This document shows positions 24,992 to 32,743 of a stretch of 33,715 bases of DNA, in pieces. The stretch comes from Gammaproteobacteria bacterium UBA2168. GTDB lineage: Bacteria; Pseudomonadota; Gammaproteobacteria; Pseudomonadales; Azotimanducaceae. Every line of letters begins with the position of its first letter. Within the stretch, counting starts at the first letter, position 1. Under the pieces are notes generated by a model. It saw nothing but the letters and a program-made list of their open reading frames with translations. It did no database searches and was not told where the DNA came from. The translations under genes and the position numbers were made by a program. Where the stretch lies: positions 1 to 33,715 of the forward strand of contig DCWG01000108.1 in assembly GCA_002327525.1 (NCBI GenBank). Reading direction: 5' to 3'.

Positions 24992-26299
24992 TCAGGACAG
25001 ATGTTCCACTCGCAGCCGTTTGATATCGCCGATCACCGCATCCACGCGCTGCAACGCTTCGATGGCTGTGTCCATGACTCCTTCGCTGACACGGTGGGTG
25101 ACGATCACGATGGGCACCCACGACACCCCTGAGTCGGAGTGGATGGCGCTTTCCCGCTGGATGGCCGCCTCGATGCTGATGTCGTGTTCCGACAGCGCAG
25201 TGGCAACCCGTGCGAACACGCCCGGCTGATCGAGACAGGGAATGCGCAGATAACAGGCGCTCTCCACCTGGTGCATGTCGAGAATCGGAGTGTGATTCCC
25301 GCCCGTGCGTACGTGCACCGCGTCGCCCCGGGCGACCGCCACCAGATCGGCGACGACCGATGACGCTGTGGGCAGTTCGCCGGCACCGGCGCCGCAGTGC
25401 AGGATCGGGCCGCTTGCATGGCCCATGACCAGTACCGCATTCATCACACCATTCACGTTGGCCAGCATGCTTTCCTTCGAAATGAGGGTTGGATGCACAC
25501 GCACCTCCACTCCTTCCCCAGTGCGCCGCGCGATGCCCAGGTGGCGAATGCGGTAACCGAGTTCATCTGCGTAACCGATGTCTTCCGGCGTTATCCCGGT
25601 GATGCCCTCCGTGTAGACCCCATCGAAGTCCACGGCGGTGTCGAAGGCCAGTGCCGCGAGTAGGGTGAGTTTGTGTGCAGCGTCAATACCCTCCACGTCG
25701 AAGGTAGGATCCGCTTCCGCATAACCGAGTGCCTGTGCTTCGGCCAGCGCATCCTCGAATGCTTCACCCCGTTCTGCCATCGCGGTCAGGATGAAGTTGG
25801 ATGTTCCGTTGATGATACCGGCTAACCACTCGATGTCGTTGGCCACCAGGGAGCGGGTGAGAGAACTGATGATGGGGATGCTGCCTGCCACCGCCGCCTC
25901 GAACGCGAGCACCACGCCACCCTCCTGCTGGCGGGCCTGTTCGAACAACGCATTGCCATGTCGGGCCAGCAGTGCCTTGTTGGCAGTCACCACCGAGAGT
26001 CCCTGGCTTAGGCTGCGGGTGACCAGTTTCAGCGCAGCGTCCTCGCCGCCGATCAGTTCGACCACGACGTCGACATCCCCCCGATCCGTCAGATCAGACA
26101 GCGAGGTGGAGAACCGTGCGCCACCCAGATCGATTTCCGGGTAAGCGGTGCGGTTCGCGACACGGGCCACCGTAATCGGCCGGCCGGCGTGACGCGCTAT
26201 CTCATCCTTGCGCGTGAGCAGGATATTCAGTACTCCACGGGCAACGGTACCGAGCCCGGCGATGCCGACGCGCAACGGCGTCAGATCAAAATTGTCCAC
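24992..26299 (-). CDS. hom: Homoserine dehydrogenase
   Basis: NAD(P)-dependent reduction of aspartate semialdehyde to homoserine, towards threonine and methionine. The N-terminal nucleotide motif is GIAGLGTVARGVLNIL (residues about 13-28), the catalytic region is GIINGTSNFILTAM and DPTFDVEGIDAAHKLTLLA with its Lys, and a C-terminal ACT domain (from about CYLRIPCLDQPGVFARVA) suggests feedback control, presumably by threonine. There is no aspartokinase domain, so it is monofunctional. The start is GTG at 26299, with GAGAG upstream. It follows dsbC by 18 nt. In Pseudomonas thrC follows hom; here recJ follows directly. Confidence 0.95.
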   Translation of the reverse strand: MDNFDLTPLRVGIAGLGTVARGVLNILLTRKDEIARHAGRPITVARVANRTAYPEIDLGGARFSTSLSDLTDRGDVDVVVELIGGEDAALKLVTRSLSQGLSVVTANKALLARHGNALFEQARQQEGGVVLAFEAAVAGSIPIISSLTRSLVANDIEWLAGIINGTSNFILTAMAERGEAFEDALAEAQALGYAEADPTFDVEGIDAAHKLTLLAALAFDTAVDFDGVYTEGITGITPEDIGYADELGYRIRHLGIARRTGEGVEVRVHPTLISKESMLANVNGVMNAVLVMGHASGPILHCGAGAGELPTASSVVADLVAVARGDAVHVRTGGNHTPILDMHQVESACYLRIPCLDQPGVFARVATALSEHDISIEAAIQRESAIHSDSGVSWVPIVIVTHRVSEGVMDTAIEALQRVDAVIGDIKRLRVEHLS

Positions 26300-26317
26300 C
26301 TTGAAACTCTCTCGTAA

Positions 26318-27058
26318 TTACAGACCGATCGCCGCAGCCAGCGTGTCGGCGGGCATGTATCCCGGCAGCAGCCGGCCATCCTCCAATACGATGGCCGGGG
26401 TACCCGTCACACCGATTTCGCGACCGAGATCGTATTGATCGGATACCGGATTGGGGCAGACGCGGTCCGGAATCTCCTTACCCAGCTTCAGGTCCGTGAG
26501 TGCCGTGTTGCGATCGTGCGCGCACCATGCGGAAACTATCTTCTCATACGAACGTGAGCCGACGCCCGCGCGCGGGAAGGCGAGATAGCGCACCTCGATA
26601 CCGTGGGCATTGATGTCCGCCATCTCAAGGTGCAGTTTTCGGCAGTAACCACAGTCGACGTCGGTGAAGACGTTGATCACCGCTTTGCGTTCGCCCGCAG
26701 CCGTGAATACCAGCATCTGTTCCACCGGCACTTTCAACATGGCCGCACGGCGTTTGTCGGCACGGCGCGATTCAGCCAGATTCACCAGCCCCTGTGCACC
26801 GACCTCGAACATGTCACCGGCGAACAGATAGCGCCCGTCCGATGTACCGTAGAGCACCGAACCACCCGCTAGTTCCAGGGCGAATATGTCGGACAAGGGC
26901 GTCGATAATACCGCCTCGACGGGTAGATCGGGCCGGATCTCCTTCAATTTCTCTACCAGTCTCGCGCCACCGCGCTCAGCCTCGGATGCCAGGCCTGCAG
27001 GGGCCAGCGCCACCGTCAATAGCGCCAGGACTGCCACAAAACCGTTCAAAACTCGCAT
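26318..27058 (-). CDS. dsbC: Periplasmic thiol:disulfide isomerase DsbC
   Basis: Shuffles wrong disulfides and is kept reduced by DsbD. A signal peptide is at residues 1-24 (FVAVLALLTVALAPAGLAS), then an N-terminal dimerisation domain (to about 85) and a thioredoxin fold with the active site CGYC at 136-139 (FTDVDCGYCRKLH) and cis-Pro loop GVTGTPAIV. Two further Cys (WCAHD, RVCPN) match the structural disulfide of DsbC. Length 246. The ATG at 27058 has GAGG 6 nt upstream; an earlier in-frame ATG is rejected because it lacks a signal peptide start. It lies between xerD and hom, as in Pseudomonas. Confidence 0.94.
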   Translation of the reverse strand: MRVLNGFVAVLALLTVALAPAGLASEAERGGARLVEKLKEIRPDLPVEAVLSTPLSDIFALELAGGSVLYGTSDGRYLFAGDMFEVGAQGLVNLAESRRADKRRAAMLKVPVEQMLVFTAAGERKAVINVFTDVDCGYCRKLHLEMADINAHGIEVRYLAFPRAGVGSRSYEKIVSAWCAHDRNTALTDLKLGKEIPDRVCPNPVSDQYDLGREIGVTGTPAIVLEDGRLLPGYMPADTLAAAIGL

Positions 27059-27131
27059 AGTCAACCTCGACCTTTGGTGTTCGCCCGCCTCCCTTGGACA
27101 TTCGGCGCGCCGCATTGTTCTCAACCGGACC

Positions 27132-28022
27132 TCATCCCCTCGGATGGTGCGAGGCATGCAGGGCCTTCAACCTCGCCTGTGCGATATGGGTGTAAATCTG
27201 GGTAGTGGAGAGATCCGCATGCCCCAGCATCATCTGCACCGCCCGCAGATCCGCTCCATTGTTCAGCAAATGCGTGGCGAACGCATGTCGCAACGTGTGC
27301 GGCGTGACATTTTGCACGATGTCTACCTGACGCGCGTAGCGTTTTATCGCATGCCAGAACGTCTGTCGTGTCATCGCGCGACCGCGATTGCTCGGAAACA
27401 GCGCCGAGGAGCCCGTGCGAACGAGTGCCGGGCGCCCTTCGTGCACGAAACGAGCGATCCAGCGCAGCGCCTCCTGACCCACGGGCACGAGCCTTTCCTT
27501 ACCCCCCTTACCCATTACGCGCACTACCCCCTGACGTACATTGATCGAGGTAAGGGTCAGATTGACGAGTTCCGACACCCGCAGGCCGGTCGCGTACAGC
27601 AACTCCAGCATGGCCCGATCCCTCAATCCGAGGTACGTGTCCGCGTCCGGCGCAGTGATCAACGCACGTACATCGGTCTCGGAAAGCGATCCGGGCAAAC
27701 TGCGGCCAAGGCGCGGATGTTCCAGATGTACGGCCGGATCCGTGCCCAGGCTTCCCGCAGCCGTTGCGCGCCGGTAAAACCCCTTGATGCAAGACAGCGC
27801 CCGCGCCGTGCTGCGGTTCTGATAGCCTTCACGATAGCGATACGCCAGATAGTCAGACAACTGCTGCGCAGAGGCATCGAGCAGCGAACTGTCCCGTACT
27901 GCGAGCCATGCCTCGAGTGCGGTCAGATCACGGCGATACGCACTCAGCGTGTGCACGCTCAGGCCTTTCTGGAGCCACGCTTCGTCAAGATACCGATCAA
28001 TAGTTCCGTTCATGCGCACCAT
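27132..28022 (-). CDS. xerD: Site-specific tyrosine recombinase XerD
   Basis: With XerC resolves chromosome dimers at dif. The N-terminal SAM-like core-binding domain starts around TIDRYLDEAWLQKGLSVHTL and the catalytic domain has Arg in YATGLRVSELVNL, Lys in MGKGGKERLVPVG, HxLR in TPHTLRHAFATHLLNNGADLRAVQ, His in MLGHADLSTT and the nucleophile Tyr in QIYTHIA. It ends HASHHPRG, like E. coli HQQHHPRA, and this favours XerD over XerC. Three starts are possible (TTG 28028, ATG 28022, ATG 28013); I took 28022, which gives 296 residues. The closeness to dsbC (73 nt) also fits XerD. Confidence 0.93.
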   Translation of the reverse strand: MVRMNGTIDRYLDEAWLQKGLSVHTLSAYRRDLTALEAWLAVRDSSLLDASAQQLSDYLAYRYREGYQNRSTARALSCIKGFYRRATAAGSLGTDPAVHLEHPRLGRSLPGSLSETDVRALITAPDADTYLGLRDRAMLELLYATGLRVSELVNLTLTSINVRQGVVRVMGKGGKERLVPVGQEALRWIARFVHEGRPALVRTGSSALFPSNRGRAMTRQTFWHAIKRYARQVDIVQNVTPHTLRHAFATHLLNNGADLRAVQMMLGHADLSTTQIYTHIAQARLKALHASHHPRG

Positions 28023-28200
28023 CTGCAACCCATCCCCGACCCATCGCGGCGCCGGTTACCCGGTCTGGCCACCTGGTAGTTCCCACGGCCAATTTGACGG
28101 AGTGCCATATTGTTCCAGTAACTAACTGAAAATACTAGAAAAAAATCTGAGGGAGGGTGGTAGAGAAAGTTGGCTCGCAAGCTGCCAAGCTGCGTTAGTG

Positions 28201-28222
28201 TTGCGTTGCTGTTGCGTTGCTG
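28201..28222. repeat. Tandem duplication of an 11-mer
   Basis: TTGCGTTGCTG occurs twice head to tail with no mismatch, and is flanked by partial copies (GTGTTGCG on the left, TGTCACTG diverging on the right). This is a short tandem repeat in noncoding DNA, perhaps variable in copy number. Confidence 0.7.
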
Positions 28223-28312
28223 TCACTGAACTTCAACAGAAACACCATGTCCCCTTGGTCCGGTGAAGCAGTAGCCCGACACTGGCTGTCTCTCCCGCTA
28301 CCAGGAACCTAC

Positions 28313-28366
28313 CCAGCTTGCCGGGCCGCTCTCTCCCGCTTGGCCCCTCAATGTCTGGCAAGCTGG
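28313..28366. terminator. Stem-loop directly after the rplS stop
   Basis: CCAGCTTGCC (28313-28322) pairs perfectly with GGCAAGCTGG (28357-28366); GGGCC (28323-28327) and GGCCC (28342-28346) extend the pairing with a 10-nt bulge. Five T follow on the plus strand (28367-28371). In the direction of the rplS operon (minus) the hairpin begins 5 nt after the stop codon but has no U-run behind it. It looks like a 3' mRNA-protecting or Rho-assisted end for the operon, and like an intrinsic terminator for any plus-strand transcript. Confidence 0.55.
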
Positions 28367-28371
28367 TTTTT

Positions 28372-28719
28372 CTAGACTTTTTCTTTGATTCGGGCGGCGC
28401 GGCCGGAACGCTCGCGCAGGTGGTACAGCTTCGCCTTGCGCACATCTCCGCGACGCTTCACCACAATGGAATCGATCAGCGGGCTGTGTGTCTGGAAGCT
28501 GCGCTCCACACCCACGCCGTGCGAGATCTTGCGCACCGTAAAGGAGGAATTAAGGCCACGATTGCGGCGCGCGATGACCACACCTTCGAACGCCTGCAGA
28601 CGTTCGCGGTTGCCTTCACGCACTTTGACCTGAACGACAACCGTATCACCGGAGCCGAACTCCGGCAGTTCCCTGAGTTGCTCGTTTTCGAGCGCCTCGA
28701 TCACCTTGTTTTTACGCAT
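28372..28719 (-). CDS. rplS: 50S ribosomal protein L19
   Basis: Ribosomal protein at the 30S-50S interface. The 115 residues equal the E. coli length. Typical segments: [64 protein letters not shown] and the end [18 protein letters not shown]. The ATG at 28719 gives the canonical [11 protein letters not shown] start; the longer open frame upstream overlaps trmD. It is the last gene of the rpsP-rimM-trmD-rplS operon and is followed by a stem-loop. Confidence 0.97.
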   Translation of the reverse strand: MRKNKVIEALENEQLRELPEFGSGDTVVVQVKVREGNRERLQAFEGVVIARRNRGLNSSFTVRKISHGVGVERSFQTHSPLIDSIVVKRRGDVRKAKLYHLRERSGRAARIKEKV

Positions 28720-28732
28720 CTCGTGGTCTCCT

Positions 28733-29506
28733 CTATGTATCCGGGAAATCATCGCCCAGCAATTCATACTCCTCATCGCTCAGGCCACGCTTCGTCAACA
28801 GATCGGGCCTGCGCGCCCACGTTCGTTTCAGCGACTCCTTTCGCCGCCACTTCTCCACGGCCTGGTGGTCGCCTGACAGCAAAATCTCCGGCACCGGCAG
28901 CCCGCGGATTTCCTCGGGGCGCGTATAGTGCGGGTAATCGAGCCGACCATCAAGGTGCGACTCCTCACATACCGATGCGTCATTGCCGAGCGTACCGGGC
29001 AGAAAGCGTGACATCGCATCCACCAGTACCATTGCCGCCAATTCGCCGCCGGTGAGAACGTAGTCGCCAATGGACAGTTCTTCGTCCACCGCGAGCTTCG
29101 TCACGCGCTCGTCAATGCCTTCGTAACGCCCGGCGACGAGAATCATACTTTTCGTACCCACCAGCTCGACGACGCGTTGCTGATCCAGAGCGCGTCCTTG
29201 CGGACTCAGGCAGATGACGTGCGCCGCACTGCCCGTTGCCCCTCGCGCCGCGGCCTGCGCCGCCTCGATGGCGGCCATCAACGGCTCCACCATCATCACC
29301 ATGCCAGGACCTCCTCCGTACGGGCGGTCATCAACACTCCGGTGCCTGTCATTCGCGAAATCTCGCGGATTAAACACCTCGATGTGCAATCTCCCGGACG
29401 CCACTGCCCGGCTCAGCACACCCGCGCTGCTCAACGAACGCACCAGTTCCGGGAACAGCGTCACAACCGCAATCCATAATCCCTTGCCCGACATCTCTTC
29501 AGTCAT
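28733..29506 (-). CDS. trmD: tRNA (guanine-37-N1)-methyltransferase
   Basis: SPOUT-class enzyme that methylates G37 next to the anticodon and prevents frameshifting. Motifs: VTLFPEL near the N-terminus, [32 protein letters not shown], and the knot region [15 protein letters not shown]. Length 257 from the ATG at 29506, which overlaps the rimM stop by 8 nt; an internal ATG at 29494 would give an N-terminus closer to many homologues ([14 protein letters not shown]) and cannot be excluded. rplS follows after 13 nt. Confidence 0.95.
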   Translation of the reverse strand: MTEEMSGKGLWIAVVTLFPELVRSLSSAGVLSRAVASGRLHIEVFNPRDFANDRHRSVDDRPYGGGPGMVMMVEPLMAAIEAAQAAARGATGSAAHVICLSPQGRALDQQRVVELVGTKSMILVAGRYEGIDERVTKLAVDEELSIGDYVLTGGELAAMVLVDAMSRFLPGTLGNDASVCEESHLDGRLDYPHYTRPEEIRGLPVPEILLSGDHQAVEKWRRKESLKRTWARRPDLLTKRGLSDEEYELLGDDFPDT

Positions 29507-30029
29507 CGCCAGGCACCCGCTCGGTTTCCCAGTCGACTTCGATGACGCCCTCATCGAGGCTCACCGATAACACGAACTGAGCGACGAATGGGATCAACGT
29601 CTCCTCGCCACCCGCACGACGAATGGCCATCACGTCATTGGCGCCCGTTGCGATCATGTGGTGCACCCTACCCAACCGTTCACCATCCTGGTTCCTCACC
29701 TTGAGGCCCATCAGGTCACGCCAGTAGTATTCATCGGCCCCGGTCGCAGGCAACGACCCGGCCGCCACCCCGATCAGGATGCCTTTCAGACGCTCTGCCG
29801 CATTCCGATCATCCACACCCTCGATCCAAGCAACCAGGCCTTTTTGATGCGTCCGCGCCTCGCGAACCTCGACCTCACGCCAACTACCATCGAATTCGGC
29901 AAGCCACGGCCGGTAATCCAACAGTTGCCGCGCCGGATCAGTGTAGGACATCACCCGCACCCATCCGCGCACGCCGTATGCGCCACCAAAGTGACCCGAT
30001 ATCACCACGTCCGGGTGTTCGGCGTTCAT
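29499..30029 (-). CDS. rimM: 16S rRNA maturation factor RimM
   Basis: Assists assembly of the 30S head and binds ribosomal protein S19. The N-terminal RimM domain reads [23 protein letters not shown], and the C-terminal PRC-barrel contains [20 protein letters not shown] and ends in [21 protein letters not shown]. Length 176, E. coli 182. It lies 42 nt after rpsP and overlaps trmD, as in the canonical operon. Confidence 0.95.
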   Translation of the reverse strand: MNAEHPDVVISGHFGGAYGVRGWVRVMSYTDPARQLLDYRPWLAEFDGSWREVEVREARTHQKGLVAWIEGVDDRNAAERLKGILIGVAAGSLPATGADEYYWRDLMGLKVRNQDGERLGRVHHMIATGANDVMAIRRAGGEETLIPFVAQFVLSVSLDEGVIEVDWETERVPGDD

Positions 30030-30071
30030 CTGTGACCTATTGGGAGTCCGTGCCGCACGGCACGGCCAGAA

Positions 30072-30353
30072 TTAGCTCGCCTCCGCCGTGCCCGTGTCGA
30101 GCGCGACCGCTTGCGAGCGTGCGCGCCGGATCAGCTTGTCCACGATCTCCGACGGTTTGGCGCCCACCGAAAGCCAGTGATCCACGCGGTTCAAATCCAC
30201 CCGCAGTTCCTCGCTTTGCCCCTTGGCAACAGGGTTGAAAAAACCCACGCGCTCGATGAAGCGACCGTCACGCTTGACAGCCTTGTCCGCCACCGTGATG
30301 TGGTAGAACGGATTTTTCTTGGAGCCATGTCTTGCCAGGCGAATCGTAACCAT
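30072..30353 (-). CDS. rpsP: 30S ribosomal protein S16
   Basis: Primary 16S-binding ribosomal protein. The sequence [20 protein letters not shown] and [14 protein letters not shown] are diagnostic. Length 93, slightly longer than the E. coli 82 because of a C-terminal tail rich in Ala, Thr and Glu. The ATG at 30353 gives the canonical start; an open frame upstream to 30422 is not used. A TAGAAT box upstream suggests its own promoter in addition to read-through from ffh. Confidence 0.97.
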   Translation of the reverse strand: MVTIRLARHGSKKNPFYHITVADKAVKRDGRFIERVGFFNPVAKGQSEELRVDLNRVDHWLSVGAKPSEIVDKLIRRARSQAVALDTGTAEAS

Positions 30354-30387
30354 GACCTGGGGAAACCCTCGATTTGAAAGGCGCGGT

Positions 30388-30393
30388 ATTCTA
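30388..30393 (-). promoter_or_regulatory. Possible -10 box of rpsP
   Basis: TAGAAT on the minus strand, five of six matching the consensus, 34 nt before the rpsP ATG in the 77-nt gap after ffh. The -35 region (about 30411-30416, TTTCTT) is weak. Supports an independent start for the ribosomal operon. Confidence 0.4.
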
Positions 30394-30430
30394 ATGGAAC
30401 GTTTGCCCAGAAGAAACCACAATTTAGGCG

Positions 30431-31798
30431 CTAACGGCGCGCGCCCGGCGGTGGCGGGTGCGCGCCTTGCATGCCACGCATCATCTTCTGCATCCCGCCC
30501 TTGCGGGTGACCTTTTTCATCATCTTCTGCACCTGCTTGTGCTGCTTCAGCAGCCGATTGACGTCCGGGACCGCCATGCCACTACCCCGCGCGATGCGCT
30601 GCTTGCGTGACCCGGTGATGACGCCCGGAAAGCGCCTCTCGTGTGGGGTCATCGAGTCGATGATCACACTCATCTGCTTGAAACGGCCATCGTCGAGCTG
30701 GGCCTGAGCACCCTGGGGTAGCTGATTCATGCCGGGCATCTTCTCCAGCATGTTGGCCACGCCACCCATGCTGGCCATCTGCTGGAGCTGGTCCCGAAAA
30801 TCCTCCAGATCGAATTTTCTACCGCGAGACAGCTTACGGGCCAGTTTCTGAGCTTTCTTCTTGTCTACCTTGCGCTCGGCTTCCTCGATGAGCGAAAGCA
30901 CATCACCCATGCCGAGGATGCGCGAAGCGAGCCGGTCCGGGTGAAATGGCTCAAGCGCGTCGCTCTTCTCTCCCATGCCGAGAAACTTCACCGGCTTGCC
31001 GGTGATGTGGCGCACTGAGAGCGCCGCGCCGCCGCGAGCATCTCCATCCGCCTTGGCCAGCACCACGCCGGTGAGTTCCAGCACATCATTGAAGGCGCGT
31101 GCCGTGTTGGCGGCATCCTGACCGGTCATCGCATCCACCACGAAGAGTGTTTCGATGGGACGCACTCCGGCCTGAAGCGTGCGGATCTCGTTCATCATGC
31201 CTTCATCGATCGCCAATCGTCCGGCGGTGTCGATGATGAGCACGTCTGCGAACTGCTTCTTCGCCTCTTCGATGGCACGCTCGGCGATGGCGAGTGGCGC
31301 TTCGTCCTGACTTGAGGCGATGAAACTGGCCCCAACCTCACCGGCCAGCGTCTCCAGCTGATCGATGGCGGCCGGGCGATAGACATCCGCACTGACCACC
31401 GCCACCTTCTTCTTGTCCCTTTCTTGCAGGTAGCGCGCGAGTTTCGCCACCGTGGTGGTTTTACCGGCGCCCTGTAAGCCCGCCATGAGCACCACCGCCG
31501 GTGGTGTGGTCGCGAGATTGAGGCCGTCATTGGCCTCCCCCATCACGGCTACCAGCTGCGCGTGCACAATCTTGACGAAGGCTTCGCCCGGGTTCAGTTG
31601 CGTGCCCACCACCGTACCCAGAGCCGCGGTTTTCACCTTCTCGATGAACTCACGAACCACGGGCAAAGCAACGTCCGCCTCTAGTAGCGCCATGCGCACA
31701 TCGCGCAGCGCATCGGCGACGTTTTCTTCGGTGAGCCGCGCCTTGCCGGAGATTCCTCTGAGGGTCTGGGTCAGGCGATCGGACAGGCTATCGAACAT
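30431..31798 (-). CDS. ffh: Signal recognition particle protein Ffh
   Basis: SRP54 GTPase that binds 4.5S RNA and signal anchors and hands nascent membrane proteins to FtsY. N domain (1-85) with the ALLEADVAL motif; G domain with G1 GLQGAGKTT (107-115), [19 protein letters not shown] and [14 protein letters not shown] domain rich in Met ([39 protein letters not shown]). Length 455, E. coli 453, with a Pro-rich C-terminal tail. The ATG at 31798 is preceded by an in-frame TTG that is less likely. ffh precedes rpsP as in E. coli, and is divergent from the ypjD homologue. Confidence 0.97.
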   Translation of the reverse strand: MFDSLSDRLTQTLRGISGKARLTEENVADALRDVRMALLEADVALPVVREFIEKVKTAALGTVVGTQLNPGEAFVKIVHAQLVAVMGEANDGLNLATTPPAVVLMAGLQGAGKTTTVAKLARYLQERDKKKVAVVSADVYRPAAIDQLETLAGEVGASFIASSQDEAPLAIAERAIEEAKKQFADVLIIDTAGRLAIDEGMMNEIRTLQAGVRPIETLFVVDAMTGQDAANTARAFNDVLELTGVVLAKADGDARGGAALSVRHITGKPVKFLGMGEKSDALEPFHPDRLASRILGMGDVLSLIEEAERKVDKKKAQKLARKLSRGRKFDLEDFRDQLQQMASMGGVANMLEKMPGMNQLPQGAQAQLDDGRFKQMSVIIDSMTPHERRFPGVITGSRKQRIARGSGMAVPDVNRLLKQHKQVQKMMKKVTRKGGMQKMMRGMQGAHPPPPGARR

Positions 31799-31830
31799 CA
31801 ATGGGTTCCGGCGAGTATCGAAGGCCGCGC

Positions 31831-31836
31831 ATTATA
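31831..31836 (-). promoter_or_regulatory. -10 box of the ffh promoter
   Basis: A perfect TATAAT on the minus strand, 32 nt before the ffh ATG. The -35 position (GTCACG, 17 nt away) matches poorly. The region GCGTTGCGTTCGATCCGC between them is GC-rich. The predicted leader is about 26 nt. Confidence 0.5.
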
Positions 31837-31962
31837 GCGGATCGAACGCAACGCGTGACCGCGATCGCCCTTCCCGCTCACACCCCGATATGACACACTT
31901 CCACGTCCAACTCGTTTTGGTGCACGGCCCTGACACCCGCGTTCTACGGCATTACTGCCACT

Positions 31963-32730
31963 GTGCTGTATCTGATCGGTGCAACCCTGCAACTCAGGGC
32001 GCTATCGAGCGCGACACCCTTGTCCGCACGGTGGCACTGGCTCATCGCTATACCGGCACTCGTCGTGCATACGTTGGCCTGCGTGCAGTTCATCTTCACG
32101 TCATCCGGTGTACACCTTGGTATCTACCCGATCAGCACGCTCATCACGGTGATCATGGTGGCGTTCGTGGTCGTGTCATCCATCAGACAACCGGTGCACA
32201 GCCTGCTCATACTGGTATACCCTCTCACTGCGTTCAGTCTGATGGTAGCGTCCTTTCTGGAAAGCACATTCGTCCCGCTGTCCAATCTCGCGCCCGGCCT
32301 GGTTTCACACATCCTAATCTCCATCATCGCATACAGCATTCTCATGATGGCGGCCCTGCAGTCCCTGATGGTGGGCTACATGGAACACAGAATCCGCAGC
32401 AGGCAAAAGATCACCCTGTTGCGGCTCCTGCCGCCATTGGAGAGCATGGAGCGTTTGCTGTTCAGCATGCTGTGGGTGGGTTTCATCACCCTCACCTTCG
32501 CCATCGGTTCCGGATTCATGTTCCTCGATGCGACCGAGTACGCGGTGCACCACACAGTACTGTCGAGCGCCTCGTGGCTGCTCTATCTGGTGTTGCTCAT
32601 CGGGCACCACGTGCTGGGCTGGCGCGGTGGAGCAGCGGTACGCTGGACTCTGGTCGCATTCGCCTTCCTGCTGCTGGGTTACTTCGGCAGCAAGTTCGTC
32701 CTGGAGATCATCCTGGAGCGTGCGGGATGA
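31963..32730 (+). CDS. CcsA/YpjD-family cytochrome-c-assembly-like membrane protein
   Basis: Polytopic inner-membrane protein, 255 residues from the GTG at 31963, with about eight hydrophobic helices. It aligns with E. coli YpjD: GLVSHILISIIAYSILMMAALQSLMVGYMEHRI, LLPPLESMERLLFSMLWVGFITLT, and HHVLGWRGGAAVRW with conserved His residues of the CcsA fold. The coding pattern continues upstream in the same frame to about 31930 (LTPAFYGITATV), which matches the E. coli N-terminus, but no ATG, GTG or TTG exists there before the stop at 31891. Start is therefore uncertain. Context: divergent from ffh and followed 13 nt later by a CorB-like gene, as in E. coli (ffh, ypjD, yfjD). Function is not established. 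Confidence 0.85.
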   Translation: MLYLIGATLQLRALSSATPLSARWHWLIAIPALVVHTLACVQFIFTSSGVHLGIYPISTLITVIMVAFVVVSSIRQPVHSLLILVYPLTAFSLMVASFLESTFVPLSNLAPGLVSHILISIIAYSILMMAALQSLMVGYMEHRIRSRQKITLLRLLPPLESMERLLFSMLWVGFITLTFAIGSGFMFLDATEYAVHHTVLSSASWLLYLVLLIGHHVLGWRGGAAVRWTLVAFAFLLLGYFGSKFVLEIILERAG

Positions 32731-32743
32731 CCCGGCACCTCCC

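Larger units (their letters stand above)
28023..28371. other. Longest noncoding gap, between xerD and rplS
   Basis: About 350 nt without a credible gene on either strand. It contains a run of seven A at 28139-28145 (T7 on the minus strand) without an adjoining hairpin, an 11-bp tandem duplication at 28201-28222, a direct repeat CTCTCCCGCT at 28290-28299 and 28331-28340, and a strong stem-loop at 28313-28366. The xerD promoter should lie here, but I see no convincing pair of hexamers. A small RNA is possible but not shown. Confidence 0.6.

Noticed and set aside
27132..28022. XerD as integrase of a mobile island
   Set aside because: Closest in sequence and context (dsbC-hom neighbours, HHPR end) to housekeeping XerD; no att repeats, tRNA or phage genes nearby.
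26886..28079. Long plus-strand open frame opposite dsbC and xerD
   Set aside because: It runs antisense to two clear genes, has no recognisable motifs and an amino-acid composition rich in Arg, His and Gln, typical of shadow frames in GC-rich DNA.
28139..28145. T7 run on the minus strand as intrinsic terminator of the rplS operon
   Set aside because: No GC-rich hairpin lies directly before it; the nearest self-complementary sequence is more than 30 nt away.
28201..28340. Repeats in the xerD-rplS gap as a CRISPR array
   Set aside because: Only two adjacent 11-mers and one 10-nt direct repeat, without regular spacers or cas genes.
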